Source of the DNA: Saccharicrinis sp963677345
GTDB taxonomy: Bacteria > Bacteroidota > Bacteroidia > Bacteroidales > Marinilabiliaceae
Assembly: GCA_963677345.2 (NCBI GenBank)
Contig: CAXXLC010000012.1
Coordinates: 338,476 to 402,475 of the forward strand
DNA length: 64,000 nucleotides
Direction of reading: 5' to 3'
Both the position numbers and the translations under genes were made by a program. The notes under the pieces were generated by a model. It saw nothing but the letters and a program-made list of their open reading frames with translations. It was not told the origin of the DNA and searched no databases. This document shows positions 1 to 8,601 of the stretch, piece after piece (the stretch's first letter is position 1; each line of letters opens with the position of its first letter).

Positions 1-8
1 TATAAAAT

Positions 9-230
9 ATGAAGAAAATTGTAGTAATAGCAACAATTGTGCTTTTTGCATTTATAGCAGTAGAAAGTTTTGCTCAACCTGGTGGTGTTCCAGGAGGAAC
101 CGGCCCTGGTACGGATAATCAACCTGTTGGTGGTGCAAGCACTCCTATAGATGGAGGTGCAATTGCCCTATTGGCTGGTGGAGCTTTAATATTATACCGT
201 AAATATATTACAAACAAAAAAGAAGAATAA
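9..230 (+). CDS. PID-CTERM sorted small secreted protein
   Basis: This 73-residue protein has three parts. Residues 1-22 form a signal peptide (Lys-Lys start, hydrophobic core, end at FAQ). Residues 23-45 are a short Gly/Pro-rich stretch. Residues 46-73 hold a Pro-Ile-Asp-Gly-Gly motif, a hydrophobic helix and a basic tail (YRKYITNKKEE). That last block is the layout of the PID-CTERM sorting signal, which in Bacteroidota is recognised by an exosortase. An exosortase is encoded two genes downstream on the same strand, so the protein is probably its dedicated substrate. The mature part would be only about 25 residues, so its job may be structural or a carrier for attached polymer; that is inference. 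The upstream promoter lies outside the window. Confidence 0.8.
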   Translation: MKKIVVIATIVLFAFIAVESFAQPGGVPGGTGPGTDNQPVGGASTPIDGGAIALLAGGALILYRKYITNKKEE

Positions 231-284
231 TAAAGATTATTATTTTCAAACAGAAGTTGGTTCTTTTGTTATAAATTAATAAAT

Positions 285-1073
285 ATGGCAAAACAAAACC
301 AAAACCTGTTTATTAATACAACATTCCTTTTTCTCTCCTCCTGGTTAAGCATTAAGATGCTACTGATTATTAGTAAAATCGTTGTGGCCGGTATCTTTAA
401 TATTGAATGGATTTATAAAGGATATACTATTTTCCCCATTAGTTCGGAAAACTCAGGTGTGTGGACATACTTCTCTGTAATATTTTTCTTCTCTGTTGAT
501 TTTATTTTACTGCTAATTATATCTGCGATTTGTATTGCTTTTTTGTTTTTTAAGAAGATCAATAACAAGCAAAAAGAACTATACTTTTATTGGGTACTTA
601 TTTCTACCTTACTGATTTTATTTAGCGATGTTATTTCTAGCATTCTTTCCAAAACAAATTCCTTTTATTTATTCAATTGGTTGCATATTTCCTATTCCAT
701 TATGATTTTGACGGTAATGCCTATATTTTTTATAGGAGTGGGTATTTTAGCCTGGTTGTGTTATCAATATTTAATTGCAATAACTACTAAAGTGGTATCA
801 GAAAAAAACAATCAAATTTCTATTTCCACTTATAAGCTTTATACATCTGCAGGTATCATAGGCATACTTATATTGTATCTACCCTATTTATCCTCATTTA
901 ATAAATTTACCCAGGCAGAGTTTTTATTGTCTATCGTTTTTGTGCTTTCCACTTCTTTAGTGAAGAAGATAAGAGGAAGGGAGATCAGTAAATTTCTCAC
1001 GGGGAGAATAAAACCATTTTTTATTGCTGTTGCATCAGTTCTCTATGTTTTATTTTTACTTTTTACACAGTAA
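285..1073 (+). CDS. Polytopic membrane protein next to the exosortase
   Basis: This 262-residue, very hydrophobic protein has about seven predicted membrane segments (roughly residues 15-38, 62-89, 100-121, 136-166, 187-203, 211-226 and 243-261). A basic loop (KKIRGR) precedes the last one. I see no catalytic motif. It lies 54 bp after the PID-CTERM gene, and its stop codon is four bases before the exosortase start, so the three genes look like one operon. By position it fits the membrane proteins known to accompany XrtX-type exosortases in Bacteroidota. That assignment rests on context, not on a motif, so the function is unknown. Confidence 0.7.
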   Translation: MAKQNQNLFINTTFLFLSSWLSIKMLLIISKIVVAGIFNIEWIYKGYTIFPISSENSGVWTYFSVIFFFSVDFILLLIISAICIAFLFFKKINNKQKELYFYWVLISTLLILFSDVISSILSKTNSFYLFNWLHISYSIMILTVMPIFFIGVGILAWLCYQYLIAITTKVVSEKNNQISISTYKLYTSAGIIGILILYLPYLSSFNKFTQAEFLLSIVFVLSTSLVKKIRGREISKFLTGRIKPFFIAVASVLYVLFLLFTQ

Positions 1074-1077
1074 TAAA

Positions 1078-2082
1078 ATGATAAAGGAACTCAAGCTGAA
1101 TAAAAAACAATGGATAATTATAGGCGTATTAACTGTGCCTTTTCTACTTAGATTTATATCGTATCCAATATTTATTTCGGCATTAGAAGCGATTAATCAA
1201 CATCTGTTAAATATAGCATCTCTTCTATTAGATACGCTGGGAGTTGAAGTAGAACCAGCTATTGATAAATTATTATTAAGAAAGGGATTTATAATCGAAA
1301 TGCCTTATCCAAACCTGAATTTAAAGTTTATTGGAATTCTTTGTCTTATTATAATCAGTAATAAAAACTTCAAATATAAGAGTGTTGGATTATTTATTAT
1401 TTGGGTTTTGATAGCTCATCTAACAAGAATAATAATTTGGGGTATTTTGGCCGAATATGGTAATACAGGCTATAGTTTTGAACATGATAAGATTTATCGA
1501 ATCTTATTATGCTCATTTCCTGTAATATTATATTGGAAAAATGTTAAAGCAGCAATTACCATAAAACAAAAAAATAACATTGAGAATATATTATTAAAGC
1601 TTTGCGTTATACTGTTGTTTTATAATGTAATGTCTTTCTTAATACATAATATCGGAGATGGAGGACAAAGCATAAGGGATATTCTTGCAGATTGGATTCT
1701 TAATCTTTCAAAATATTCGTTGGAATATTTAGGGTATAGTGTAGATATAGCTGGTAGAAGGGTTTTTAATTCACATACCTATATTTACATCTTGGATGGA
1801 TGTATTGGAATTGATATTATACTTGTTTTCTGTGGGATATTTCTTTTTTACGAAACTATTAGTTGGCGATTGTTATTGTATTGTTTATCTGGAGTAGTAC
1901 TTATATTTATATTAAATGCAATGCGTATTACCTATTTGTTTATTCATGTATCCGAGCATGGAAACGACTCTGCATTGTTTAATTTGCATCATGAATTATA
2001 CAATACTTTTATCTATGCCTTTATTGTGACGTTGTGGTATTTGTGGTTTTTCTATTTTAAAAAGGAGGATAATAAGAGTTAA
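1078..2082 (+). CDS. Exosortase (XrtX-like), internally duplicated
   Basis: A membrane-embedded transpeptidase-like sorting enzyme of 334 residues. The C-terminal half carries the family triad: Cys242 in DGCIGI, Arg283 in NAMRI and His304/His305 in LHHELYN. The start is set at 1078, just after the preceding stop; an in-frame upstream ATG at 1024 would overlap the previous gene by 50 bases. The N-terminal half (about residues 20-150) appears to repeat the same plan: LNIASLLLDTLGVEVEP resembles LNLSKYSLEYLGYSVDI, and LTRI with Arg117 followed by AEYGN resembles AMRI followed by SEHGN. No Cys stands at the equivalent position, so that half looks catalytically dead. The likely substrate is the PID-CTERM protein encoded two genes upstream. 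Confidence 0.85.
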   Translation: MIKELKLNKKQWIIIGVLTVPFLLRFISYPIFISALEAINQHLLNIASLLLDTLGVEVEPAIDKLLLRKGFIIEMPYPNLNLKFIGILCLIIISNKNFKYKSVGLFIIWVLIAHLTRIIIWGILAEYGNTGYSFEHDKIYRILLCSFPVILYWKNVKAAITIKQKNNIENILLKLCVILLFYNVMSFLIHNIGDGGQSIRDILADWILNLSKYSLEYLGYSVDIAGRRVFNSHTYIYILDGCIGIDIILVFCGIFLFYETISWRLLLYCLSGVVLIFILNAMRITYLFIHVSEHGNDSALFNLHHELYNTFIYAFIVTLWYLWFFYFKKEDNKS

Positions 2083-2749
2083 AGGGTGCTAAGGAGAAAG
2101 GTTAATGTTAAAAGGTTAAAACGTAGAACTGTTGATCTGATGATTTATTGCAAAGGAGGACGCTACAGATACACTAAGTACTCCGAAGAACGGGAGCAAG
2201 GGTGGTGGTGCGAAAGAGCTGGAATTTGAGTAAGCAGTATTCAGTTCTCAGTTTTTAGACAGCAGTAATTATAAGACTAAAACCACTTTCCTGAATAATT
2301 ATAGTTCTGATTTCTTCATTACATCCTTCAAATAGACGCATCTACAAATCAACGATTTAACAATTAAATTCCTAATTAATCATTTAATCCTTAATCATTC
2401 ATCAATTCTTTGTGTACTTAGCATAAAAACTTTGCGACCTTTGCGGTTAAAATAATAAGTCAATAACGTAAAACAATTGTCCTTCAAATCAACAACTCGA
2501 CGAATTGACAATTTAATAGTTAATTTTATCTATAATCCTGCTAATCAAGAAAAAGGCAAAGAGGCAAATGGGAGAGAATTTGAGTAAGCAGTTGTCAGTC
2601 TTCAGTTCTTAGTCAATAGTCAGTAGATTGCATCAGACAATAATGTATATTCTGAAAGTTATTAATATCTAATTCATACTCCGTCATTGCATCCATCAAA
2701 TCAATACATCAACAGATTAACAATTAAACAATTAGATTCATCAATAATC
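2083..2749. other. Intergenic DNA with short dispersed repeats and a possible gene tail
   Basis: No complete gene is seen. A short open stretch ending in TAA at 2228-2235 reads like the C-terminus of a lost protein (Gly/Lys-rich, ending AKELEFE). The string GAATTTGAGTAAGCAGT occurs both there and near 2577-2593, so it may instead belong to a repeat. The rest is AT-rich, with many short motifs such as AATCAACGATTTAAC and CAACTCGACGAATT that recur throughout the window. Confidence 0.4.
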
Positions 2750-3043
2750 TTATTTTATACTATCAATATCTCTTTTATTAACAAAGAGGTAAGTAATATA
2801 AATATTGTCATTTTTTAGTTCGTAGAAAATAGAAGTATGTTTACTTAAAACAGCTTTTCTTAATCTTGTATTATACTCTGAAAGGGGAAATATATGTGGA
2901 TTGGAACAGATTAAATTAATCTGCTTGCTTAATTTTGTTTTAAAAGCATTTACTTCTTTTTGAGTCCATTTGAATTGTAAGTAATCAATAATATCCTCTA
3001 AGTTATTAATGGCTTCATCAGTCCAGAATAACTTATAATCCAT
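2750..3043 (-). CDS. RelE/ParE-family toxin
   Basis: This 97-residue protein matches the RelE/ParE plasmid-stabilisation toxin family in length and pattern: N-terminal KLFWTDEAINNLEDIIDYL, a central KLSKQINLICSNPHIFPLSEYNTRLRK block, and a C-terminal FYELKNDNIYITYLFVNKRD strand pair. Such toxins act either as ribosome-dependent mRNases (RelE) or on gyrase (ParE); the sequence does not decide which. Its start overlaps the end of the upstream antitoxin gene by 11 bases, so the two are translationally coupled. The pair stands between the exosortase module and the exopolysaccharide kinase. Confidence 0.85.
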   Translation of the reverse strand: MDYKLFWTDEAINNLEDIIDYLQFKWTQKEVNAFKTKLSKQINLICSNPHIFPLSEYNTRLRKAVLSKHTSIFYELKNDNIYITYLFVNKRDIDSIK

Positions 3044-3260
3044 ATCTTTTTTTCACTTCGTCATGAGGAATAACTTTCCCTTGATCTATATCATTTAGAC
3101 CACGTTGAATACCATTTTTTTGATCATCAGTTAAAAGATCCCACCAGTCATTACTTTCCTGAGTTGAATCCTTAACAACTTTTAGATATTCAATAGTCTC
3201 ATCGTCTTCAAGCCTGGTCAACCACTCAATTAACTCTAATTTTATAGCATCGTGTCCCAT
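3033..3260 (-). CDS. Antitoxin partner of the RelE/ParE-like toxin
   Basis: This acidic 75-residue protein has an N-terminal helix (AIKLELIEWLTRLEDDETIEYLK) and a C-terminal segment (QKNGIQRGLNDIDQGKVIPHDEVKKRYGL) of the kind seen in Bacteroidota antitoxins encoded before RelE/ParE toxins. The ending, in which the 'GK.IPHDEV' loop is followed by a basic tip, is typical of toxin-wrapping antitoxins. It should bind and neutralise the 97-residue toxin and may repress its own promoter. I found no clear TAnnTTTG box directly upstream. Confidence 0.8.
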   Translation of the reverse strand: MGHDAIKLELIEWLTRLEDDETIEYLKVVKDSTQESNDWWDLLTDDQKNGIQRGLNDIDQGKVIPHDEVKKRYGL

Positions 3261-3588
3261 GAATATTTTTTATTAAAGTTACTATAATGTCTACAAATCA
3301 ACAAATCAACAAATATGAATTAAGATGAGAAAGATTTTAGTAATAAAAGTCTTCTGTTCTCAGTCTTCATAAAGCTGTACGATATAAGACCAAAAACGAA
3401 TTTCCTGAATAATATTAATCCCTAATCCATCACTGCATCCTTCAAATCGACGAATTAACAATTTGACAGTTAAATTCCCAATTAATCAACTAATCCATAA
3501 TCCTTCATCAACTCAACAACTCGACAAATCAACGATTTAACATATCAGTACTGCCTACTGATGACTGAACTCTGCCTACTGAATCCCG
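3261..3588. other. Intergenic DNA, no gene
   Basis: This 328-base AT-rich stretch lies between the kinase gene and the toxin-antitoxin pair. It holds recurring short strings (AATCAACAAATCAACAAAT, CGACGAATTAACAATTTGACAG) of the same style as the larger repeat fields at 7-8 kb and 33-43 kb. No open frame, promoter or terminator could be supported. Confidence 0.5.
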
Positions 3589-5976
3589 CTAACTCTTCCT
3601 AAACCTCCTCCTCAACTTATTTACCAATCCTTTCACTTCATAACTATCATCATAATAGCCTTTTCCGTAACCGTAATAACTTTTATAGCTATTTCCATAT
3701 CCATTATAAACCGTATCATTAAGTATAACTCCCGGATGTTTAAAATCTTCTTTATCCTTAAGCTGATTAATGTAGTTAATCTGTTTTTTATGACTATATC
3801 CCTGGCGAAGAACTGCAAGATTAATATCTGCATACTTGGCAATCAATAAGCCGTCAATAACCAATGTGATTGGGGCATTATCCAAAATGATATAATCGAA
3901 TTCATTTTGAGCCTGATCAATAAAATCTTTGAAAAGACCGTTGCCTATCAACTCTGATGGGTTAGGAGGAACAGGACCGGAATTAACATAAAATAAGTTT
4001 TCCTGATTTGTAGTACGAATAATATCCTTAAAACTATCGTTACCAATTAAAAATGTAGACAATCCTTTGTCGTTTTCAACTTCAAAAACCTTGTGCAATT
4101 TTGGTTTACGAAGATCACAACCTACCAGTAATACTTTTTTGTTATCCATGGCAAGTATGTTCGACAGGTTTAAGGCACAAAAGGTTTTTCCTTCTCCTGA
4201 TATCATGGAGTGAATAGCAACAACCTTGGCGTCCTCATTATTTGCTATATATTGCAGATTAACTCTTAGTGCCCTGAATGTTTCTGCAATACCGGAACGA
4301 GGATACTTTTGAACCGGAATTTCTATAGTATAGTTGTTGTGAGCAATTTCTGCTGTTATAGGTAATTTACAGTTTTTCTGTAATTCTTCAATGCTTTTAA
4401 TTGAGTCATTAAAATAATCACTTAAAACAATTACCAAAAAAGGAATAGCTAAGCCGAGTATCAGACCAACCAGTGTATTTGTTGAGCCCTTTGGACCTGT
4501 TTGAACTACAGTTTCAATGCGTGCAGGATCTAATACATTAGCATCAGGTATATTAGATGCTCTGGTAATAGCTGCTTCAGCTCTTTTTTGTAATAAAAAA
4601 GTATATAATTCGTTATTTAAATCAAAACTACGTTTAATATTAATTAAATCCTGTTCTGTCTTGGGCAGACTTGCCAACTCCATTTTGCTGGTATTTAATT
4701 GATTCTTGATACTTTCAAGTTCAATTTCAGAGTTATTAAGCAAATTTTTAATATTTTCTTCAAGCGATTTTATTGTATTAGAGATTTGTTCATTAACAGC
4801 AACTAAGGCAGGGTTCTTTTCTTTAGAAGTAGAGCTTAATGCAATTCTTTGACTATATAATTCTGCAAGTTTAACAACCTGAGCATTTAAACCGGCATCG
4901 GATATTCCTGCTACCGAAGGTGAAGCCATGAGTTTCATTTCTTCAGCATTCCCCATATATTCATGTAAATTCTTAAAATACTCAATCCTGCGTTCACTCA
5001 TTTTCTTTTCGGTTTCTAACTCCTGCAATTTCTGTGCTACAATAGTAGCTTGCTGACTAAGGTTTACAATACCTTTCTCTGAGCGAAACTCAGTGAACAT
5101 TTTTCCTGTTCTGTTTAATGAATCGATAAGGCCTTCAAGTTGAGAGTCAATAAAACGAACCGTATTTTCGGCAGTGCGGTTTTTTTCATTCAAGCCATAT
5201 TTTAAGTAAACATCAATCAACTTGTTCATATAGTCAACGCCTCGTTGTGCATTTCTTTCCTGAAGAGAAAGAATGATACCATCGGCACTTTCATTGGCCA
5301 GTTCTACCTGCAATCCATTGGCATACGATTTAGTAAGGTAATCCAAATTATTGACTATAAAAAAATAAGTTCCTTTTGGATCTACTAGTGTATTATCATC
5401 TTTATAAATAGTTAAGTTAAAGTACTCACTAGTCAATGGCTCACCAAATTTACCATCTAACGCTATATCTAATTTACTACCTGAAATAGTTACTTCAGAA
5501 TTGAGTTTATAATTGTTATTATTTAAAGGTGTAATATATACAGGAACGTTCATTATATTCATAGAGTCCTGTATTAACACAGTCTTGTAAGGCGATATTT
5601 TATATAAATCAAAATCTTTAAAAACACCTTTCTGATACCAACTTACATCAATATTTAAATTTTGTAATGCCTGATGATGCAAAGTGTACGACCTCAGCAT
5701 TAACATATGACTCTCTGCATTGGTCTTTGCTCCCATTTTGTATCCACTAAAAAAATTATCAACACTCATACTTTTATATTCGTTGTTGATAATAATAGAT
5801 GCACTCATTTTATATATTACAGGAGATCGCTTGGTTATTAGAATACCTATTCCCAGCCCCAAAAAACCAAAAATAATAAACCAATACCATTTGTTTAATA
5901 AGCGAAACAGAAATCCTTTTACATCGATTTCATCTCCCTTTTCCATGTATTCTAATATCTCGTTAATGTTTTGCAT
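3589..5976 (-). CDS. wzc: Polysaccharide co-polymerase / BY-type tyrosine kinase
   Basis: This 795-residue inner-membrane protein joins a Wzz chain-length domain to a cytoplasmic bacterial tyrosine kinase. A first membrane helix lies near residues 32-52, a long periplasmic coiled-coil region follows, and a second helix lies near 495-515. The kinase has Walker A (SGEGKT, about 590-597), Walker A' (LLVGCDLRKP, about 613-622) and Walker B (YIILDNAP, about 693-700). The tail is a tyrosine cluster (about 760-785, e.g. SYKSYYGYGKGYYDD), the usual autophosphorylation zone, followed by a basic end (LRRRFRKS). It should control polymer length and export together with the Wza-like lipoprotein encoded at 8602-9387. 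It is separated from that gene by a HepT/MntA pair and a repeat block, so it may be transcribed separately. Confidence 0.93.
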   Translation of the reverse strand: MQNINEILEYMEKGDEIDVKGFLFRLLNKWYWFIIFGFLGLGIGILITKRSPVIYKMSASIIINNEYKSMSVDNFFSGYKMGAKTNAESHMLMLRSYTLHHQALQNLNIDVSWYQKGVFKDFDLYKISPYKTVLIQDSMNIMNVPVYITPLNNNNYKLNSEVTISGSKLDIALDGKFGEPLTSEYFNLTIYKDDNTLVDPKGTYFFIVNNLDYLTKSYANGLQVELANESADGIILSLQERNAQRGVDYMNKLIDVYLKYGLNEKNRTAENTVRFIDSQLEGLIDSLNRTGKMFTEFRSEKGIVNLSQQATIVAQKLQELETEKKMSERRIEYFKNLHEYMGNAEEMKLMASPSVAGISDAGLNAQVVKLAELYSQRIALSSTSKEKNPALVAVNEQISNTIKSLEENIKNLLNNSEIELESIKNQLNTSKMELASLPKTEQDLINIKRSFDLNNELYTFLLQKRAEAAITRASNIPDANVLDPARIETVVQTGPKGSTNTLVGLILGLAIPFLVIVLSDYFNDSIKSIEELQKNCKLPITAEIAHNNYTIEIPVQKYPRSGIAETFRALRVNLQYIANNEDAKVVAIHSMISGEGKTFCALNLSNILAMDNKKVLLVGCDLRKPKLHKVFEVENDKGLSTFLIGNDSFKDIIRTTNQENLFYVNSGPVPPNPSELIGNGLFKDFIDQAQNEFDYIILDNAPITLVIDGLLIAKYADINLAVLRQGYSHKKQINYINQLKDKEDFKHPGVILNDTVYNGYGNSYKSYYGYGKGYYDDSYEVKGLVNKLRRRFRKS

Positions 5977-6221
5977 TATTTATAATAAACTAATTAGGAC
6001 TTTACATAGAGCTATTTGCTTTTGGCTTTTAGCTGTTTTTTTGTTATTGTCGAGTTGTTGATTTGTCTAATTGTTGATTTGTTGTAAAAATGATTGGAGT
6101 TTATGCTGTGCTCTCTGTTAGCGAATAACGGCGAACTCATAACCTCTACCTCAAATAATCTTTTAACCTAATAACCTATTGCCTTATTTTACCCGGATCT
6201 CATTTTTATTTCTTGGTATTA

Positions 6222-6584
6222 TTATTGCAAATTGTCATTATTTTCGTAGATATTGATGATTGCTCTAAGCCATTCAATTAAATTATTTAAGTAACCTGTA
6301 ATAATCTCCCACACGATTTCGTAATCAATTCCAAAATATTCATGGACTATTCTATTTCTAAAACCTCTGATTCTGTTCCATTCTATTTCAGGATTACTAT
6401 CTCTAAAATCTGGATCTATACGATTCGCAACTTCTCCTATAATTTTAAAATTACGTACAACAGCATCAATAGTTTTATCGTCTGATAAAAAGGAATCATA
6501 ATTACAGTCTTTGGTATAGCGTTTAATTTTTAGTGCAGATTGTAACATATCATCCAAAAGTAATAGTGTATCTCTCTTAGACAT
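6222..6584 (-). CDS. hepT: HepT-like HEPN toxin (DUF86)
   Basis: This 120-residue all-helical HEPN protein carries the R-x4-H-x-Y motif as RNRIVHEY (residues about 77-84). This is the RNase active site, and in HepT/MntA pairs the Tyr is the residue AMPylated by the partner. The gene overlaps the upstream nucleotidyltransferase gene by eight bases. In characterised pairs HepT is the toxin and MntA neutralises it by adding AMP to the Tyr; both needed motifs are intact here. The C-terminal ~10 residues are acidic/polar and unremarkable. Confidence 0.88.
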   Translation of the reverse strand: MSKRDTLLLLDDMLQSALKIKRYTKDCNYDSFLSDDKTIDAVVRNFKIIGEVANRIDPDFRDSNPEIEWNRIRGFRNRIVHEYFGIDYEIVWEIITGYLNNLIEWLRAIINIYENNDNLQ

Positions 6585-6867
6585 AAATTAAATCAGAATG
6601 GATTGACTTTAGATATTGATCTTTAATACCTCTTTTTGATACTAAATCAACCTTAGTACCAACAATTTTTTCCAATTCATCCGCCAGATCTATGAACCGG
6701 ATACCAATTTTATCAGAAAACTCAACCAGAATATCAATATCACTTGAATCATTTTGTTCATTACGTGAAAAGGAACCAAATATAGCCATGGTTCTTATTG
6801 GATAGTCACGAAATAATCTTTGTTTATGATTACCAAGTGTATTTTTTATTTCTTGCAGCGTTCTCAT
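6577..6867 (-). CDS. mntA: MntA-like nucleotidyltransferase antitoxin
   Basis: This 96-residue minimal nucleotidyltransferase contains the signature GS-x10-D-x-D (GSFSRNEQNDSSDIDILVEF, about residues 31-50) and a third acidic position in the KVDLVSK strand (about 72-78). In this family the enzyme AMPylates the HEPN partner at the Tyr of its RxxxxHxY motif. It is the first gene of a two-gene unit with hepT. A TATTTTTG box lies four bases ahead of the start codon, so the transcript may be nearly leaderless. Confidence 0.88.
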   Translation of the reverse strand: MRTLQEIKNTLGNHKQRLFRDYPIRTMAIFGSFSRNEQNDSSDIDILVEFSDKIGIRFIDLADELEKIVGTKVDLVSKRGIKDQYLKSIHSDLIYV

Positions 6868-6871
6868 AATT

Positions 6872-6879
6872 CAAAAATA
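6872..6879 (-). promoter_or_regulatory. Candidate -7 box for mntA-hepT
   Basis: Read on the minus strand this is TATTTTTG, matching the Bacteroidota TAnnTTTG -7 consensus. It is followed after four bases by the mntA start at 6867. Twenty bases upstream is TTTC, a weak match to the -33 TTTG box. Confidence 0.5.
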
Positions 6880-6969
6880 TTACTTTTAACTAAAAAAAAG
6901 AAACGATCAGGATAAAAGATGAATGAATTGTAAATTTGTCATCTAATTAACACGAATTATTATAAATCC

Positions 6970-7465
6970 GAATTGCATCGAAACGACAAAGGAGTTCAAC
7001 AATACCATATAATGTCAAGTTACATTGTTAATTACAGCTAATTAACACGAATTGGTATTTGCTGCGCAAATGTTGCAACCCGAAATATTGTTGCCTAAGA
7101 ACTAAGAGCTAAAAGCTAAGAACTAAGTATAGTACCACTCGTAAGAATATATGCAACAGAAAACCCGCACTTTCAACTTTTAACTTTCAACTTTCAACTT
7201 CTATTTTTCTCGCAAAGCCCGCAAAACCGTAAATAACTTTTAAAATAAAGATTCAAACTCCTTAAACCGAAGGACGCAAAGACAAATCCTTACGGATTAT
7301 AGTTTTCATCATGAAATTTTGTTTACTCTGCGAGCGAATCATTCTTCAAATCATCAAATCATCAACTCAACGATTTAACAACTCGACAGTTAATTTATGT
7401 CCGCTAATTAACACGAATTGGTATTTGCTGCGCAAATGTTGCAACCTGAAACCCTAAGAACTAGG
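6970..7465. repeat. Direct repeat, copy 1 (about 496 bp)
   Basis: By eye this is almost identical to 7854-8349 (offset 884 bases), with only scattered differences, e.g. CCGAAGGACG versus GCTAAGGACG and CTTACGG versus CTTAAGG. The close match suggests recent duplication or gene conversion. Confidence 0.85.
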
Positions 7466-7853
7466 AACTAAGTACTTTCTTCGCCTAATTCTGTAAGTTA
7501 ATAACCTAACGACCTATTGAACTATTAACCTAATAATAGTACCCCTTCATAAGAATATATGCAGCAGATAACCGGCACTTTTAACTTTCAACTTTTGACT
7601 TTTGACTGCATACCAACATTTTTGAGTTGTCCTTTCAGGACGCATCCTATTTCTGTAAATCAAAAACCCAACGCGTCACTTCGTTTTGCATTGGGCTGAA
7701 ATGAGTTGTCCTTTCAGGACGTGTATTTACCATGAAAATACTTTATTGTCAGCAGGCAGCTCTCTTCAGTCCACAGTCTTCACTTGGCTTCTTTGCAAAC
7801 CTGCGCCAACCTATAGGAGCAAACCGAAACTTTCAACTTTTACCTGTTATTTT

Positions 7854-8349
7854 GAATTGCATCGAAACGACAAAGGAGTTCAACAATACCATATAATGTC
7901 AAGTTACATTGTTAATTACAGCTAATTAACACGAATTGGTATTTGCTGCGCAAATGTTGCAACCTGAAATATTGTTGCCTAAGAACTAAGAGCTAAAAGC
8001 TAAGAACTAAGTATAGTACCACTCGTAAGAATATATGCAACAGAAAACCCGCACTTTCAACTTTTAACTTTCAACTTTCAACTTCTATTTTTCTCGCAAA
8101 GCCTGCAAAACCGGAAATAACTTTTAAAATAAAGATTCAAACTCCTTAAAGCTAAGGACGCAAAGACAAATCCTTAAGGATTATAGTTTTCATCATGAAA
8201 TTTTGTTTACTCTGCGAGCGAATCATTCTTCAAATCATCAAATCATCAACTCAACGATTTAACAACTCGACAGTTAATTTATGTCCGCTAATTAACACGA
8301 ATTGGTATTTGCTGCGCAAATGTTGCAACCTGAAACCCTAAGAACTAAG
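7854..8349. repeat. Direct repeat, copy 2 (about 496 bp)
   Basis: This is the second copy of the block at 6970-7465. The ~390 bp between the copies carry the TTTCAGGACG motif, which is also found at 33.4 and 34.4 kb. Confidence 0.85.
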
Positions 8350-8492
8350 ACCTAAGAACTAGGAACTAGGAACTAAGTACTTTCTTCGCCTACATCTGTC
8401 AGCTTATGACCTATTGACCTATTGACCTAATCAATTCATCAATTCATCAATTCATCAACCTGCTATCAGTTTACCATTTGCTCTTTTTAAAC

Positions 8493-8601
8493 GTGCTGTA
8501 AATCAGCTTCTCCCCTTCGGGGAGAGTGAGAGGGGCTTTCATCCCTACTTGGGAGATTGAGAGGGGCTTTTATCCTCCCTTTTTGGGGGAGTTAGAGGGC
8601 G
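8493..8601. repeat. Triple C-rich/G-rich palindromic element abutting wza
   Basis: Three hairpin-forming units occur in tandem: CTCCCCTTCGGGGAG followed by GAGAGGGGCTTT, then a degenerate CCCTACTTGGGA copy, then CTCCCTTTTTGGGGGAG followed by TTAGAGGGCGC. The left end GTGCTGTAAATCAG is shared with the copies at 33643, 41283 and 42436, which lie in the opposite orientation. The element ends at the base before the wza stop codon, so on the minus strand it forms the immediate 3' end of that gene and could act as a terminator or RNA stabiliser. Confidence 0.8.

Larger units (their letters stand above)
6880..8492. repeat. Field of dispersed composite repeats
   Basis: About 1.6 kb without a credible gene. 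It is built from modules that recur at 32.6-43 kb. One module contains GGAGTTCAACAATACCATAT (here at 6991 and 7875). The others are runs of CTAAGAACTAAGAGCTA, a block of TTCAACTTTCAAC, a ~127-bp unit bounded by CTCGCA...TGCGAG (from 7209 and 8093), and a TTTCAGGACG block near 7620-7720. Open frames here (for example 7686-7925) are chance readings of the repeat and recur with it elsewhere. Confidence 0.8.
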
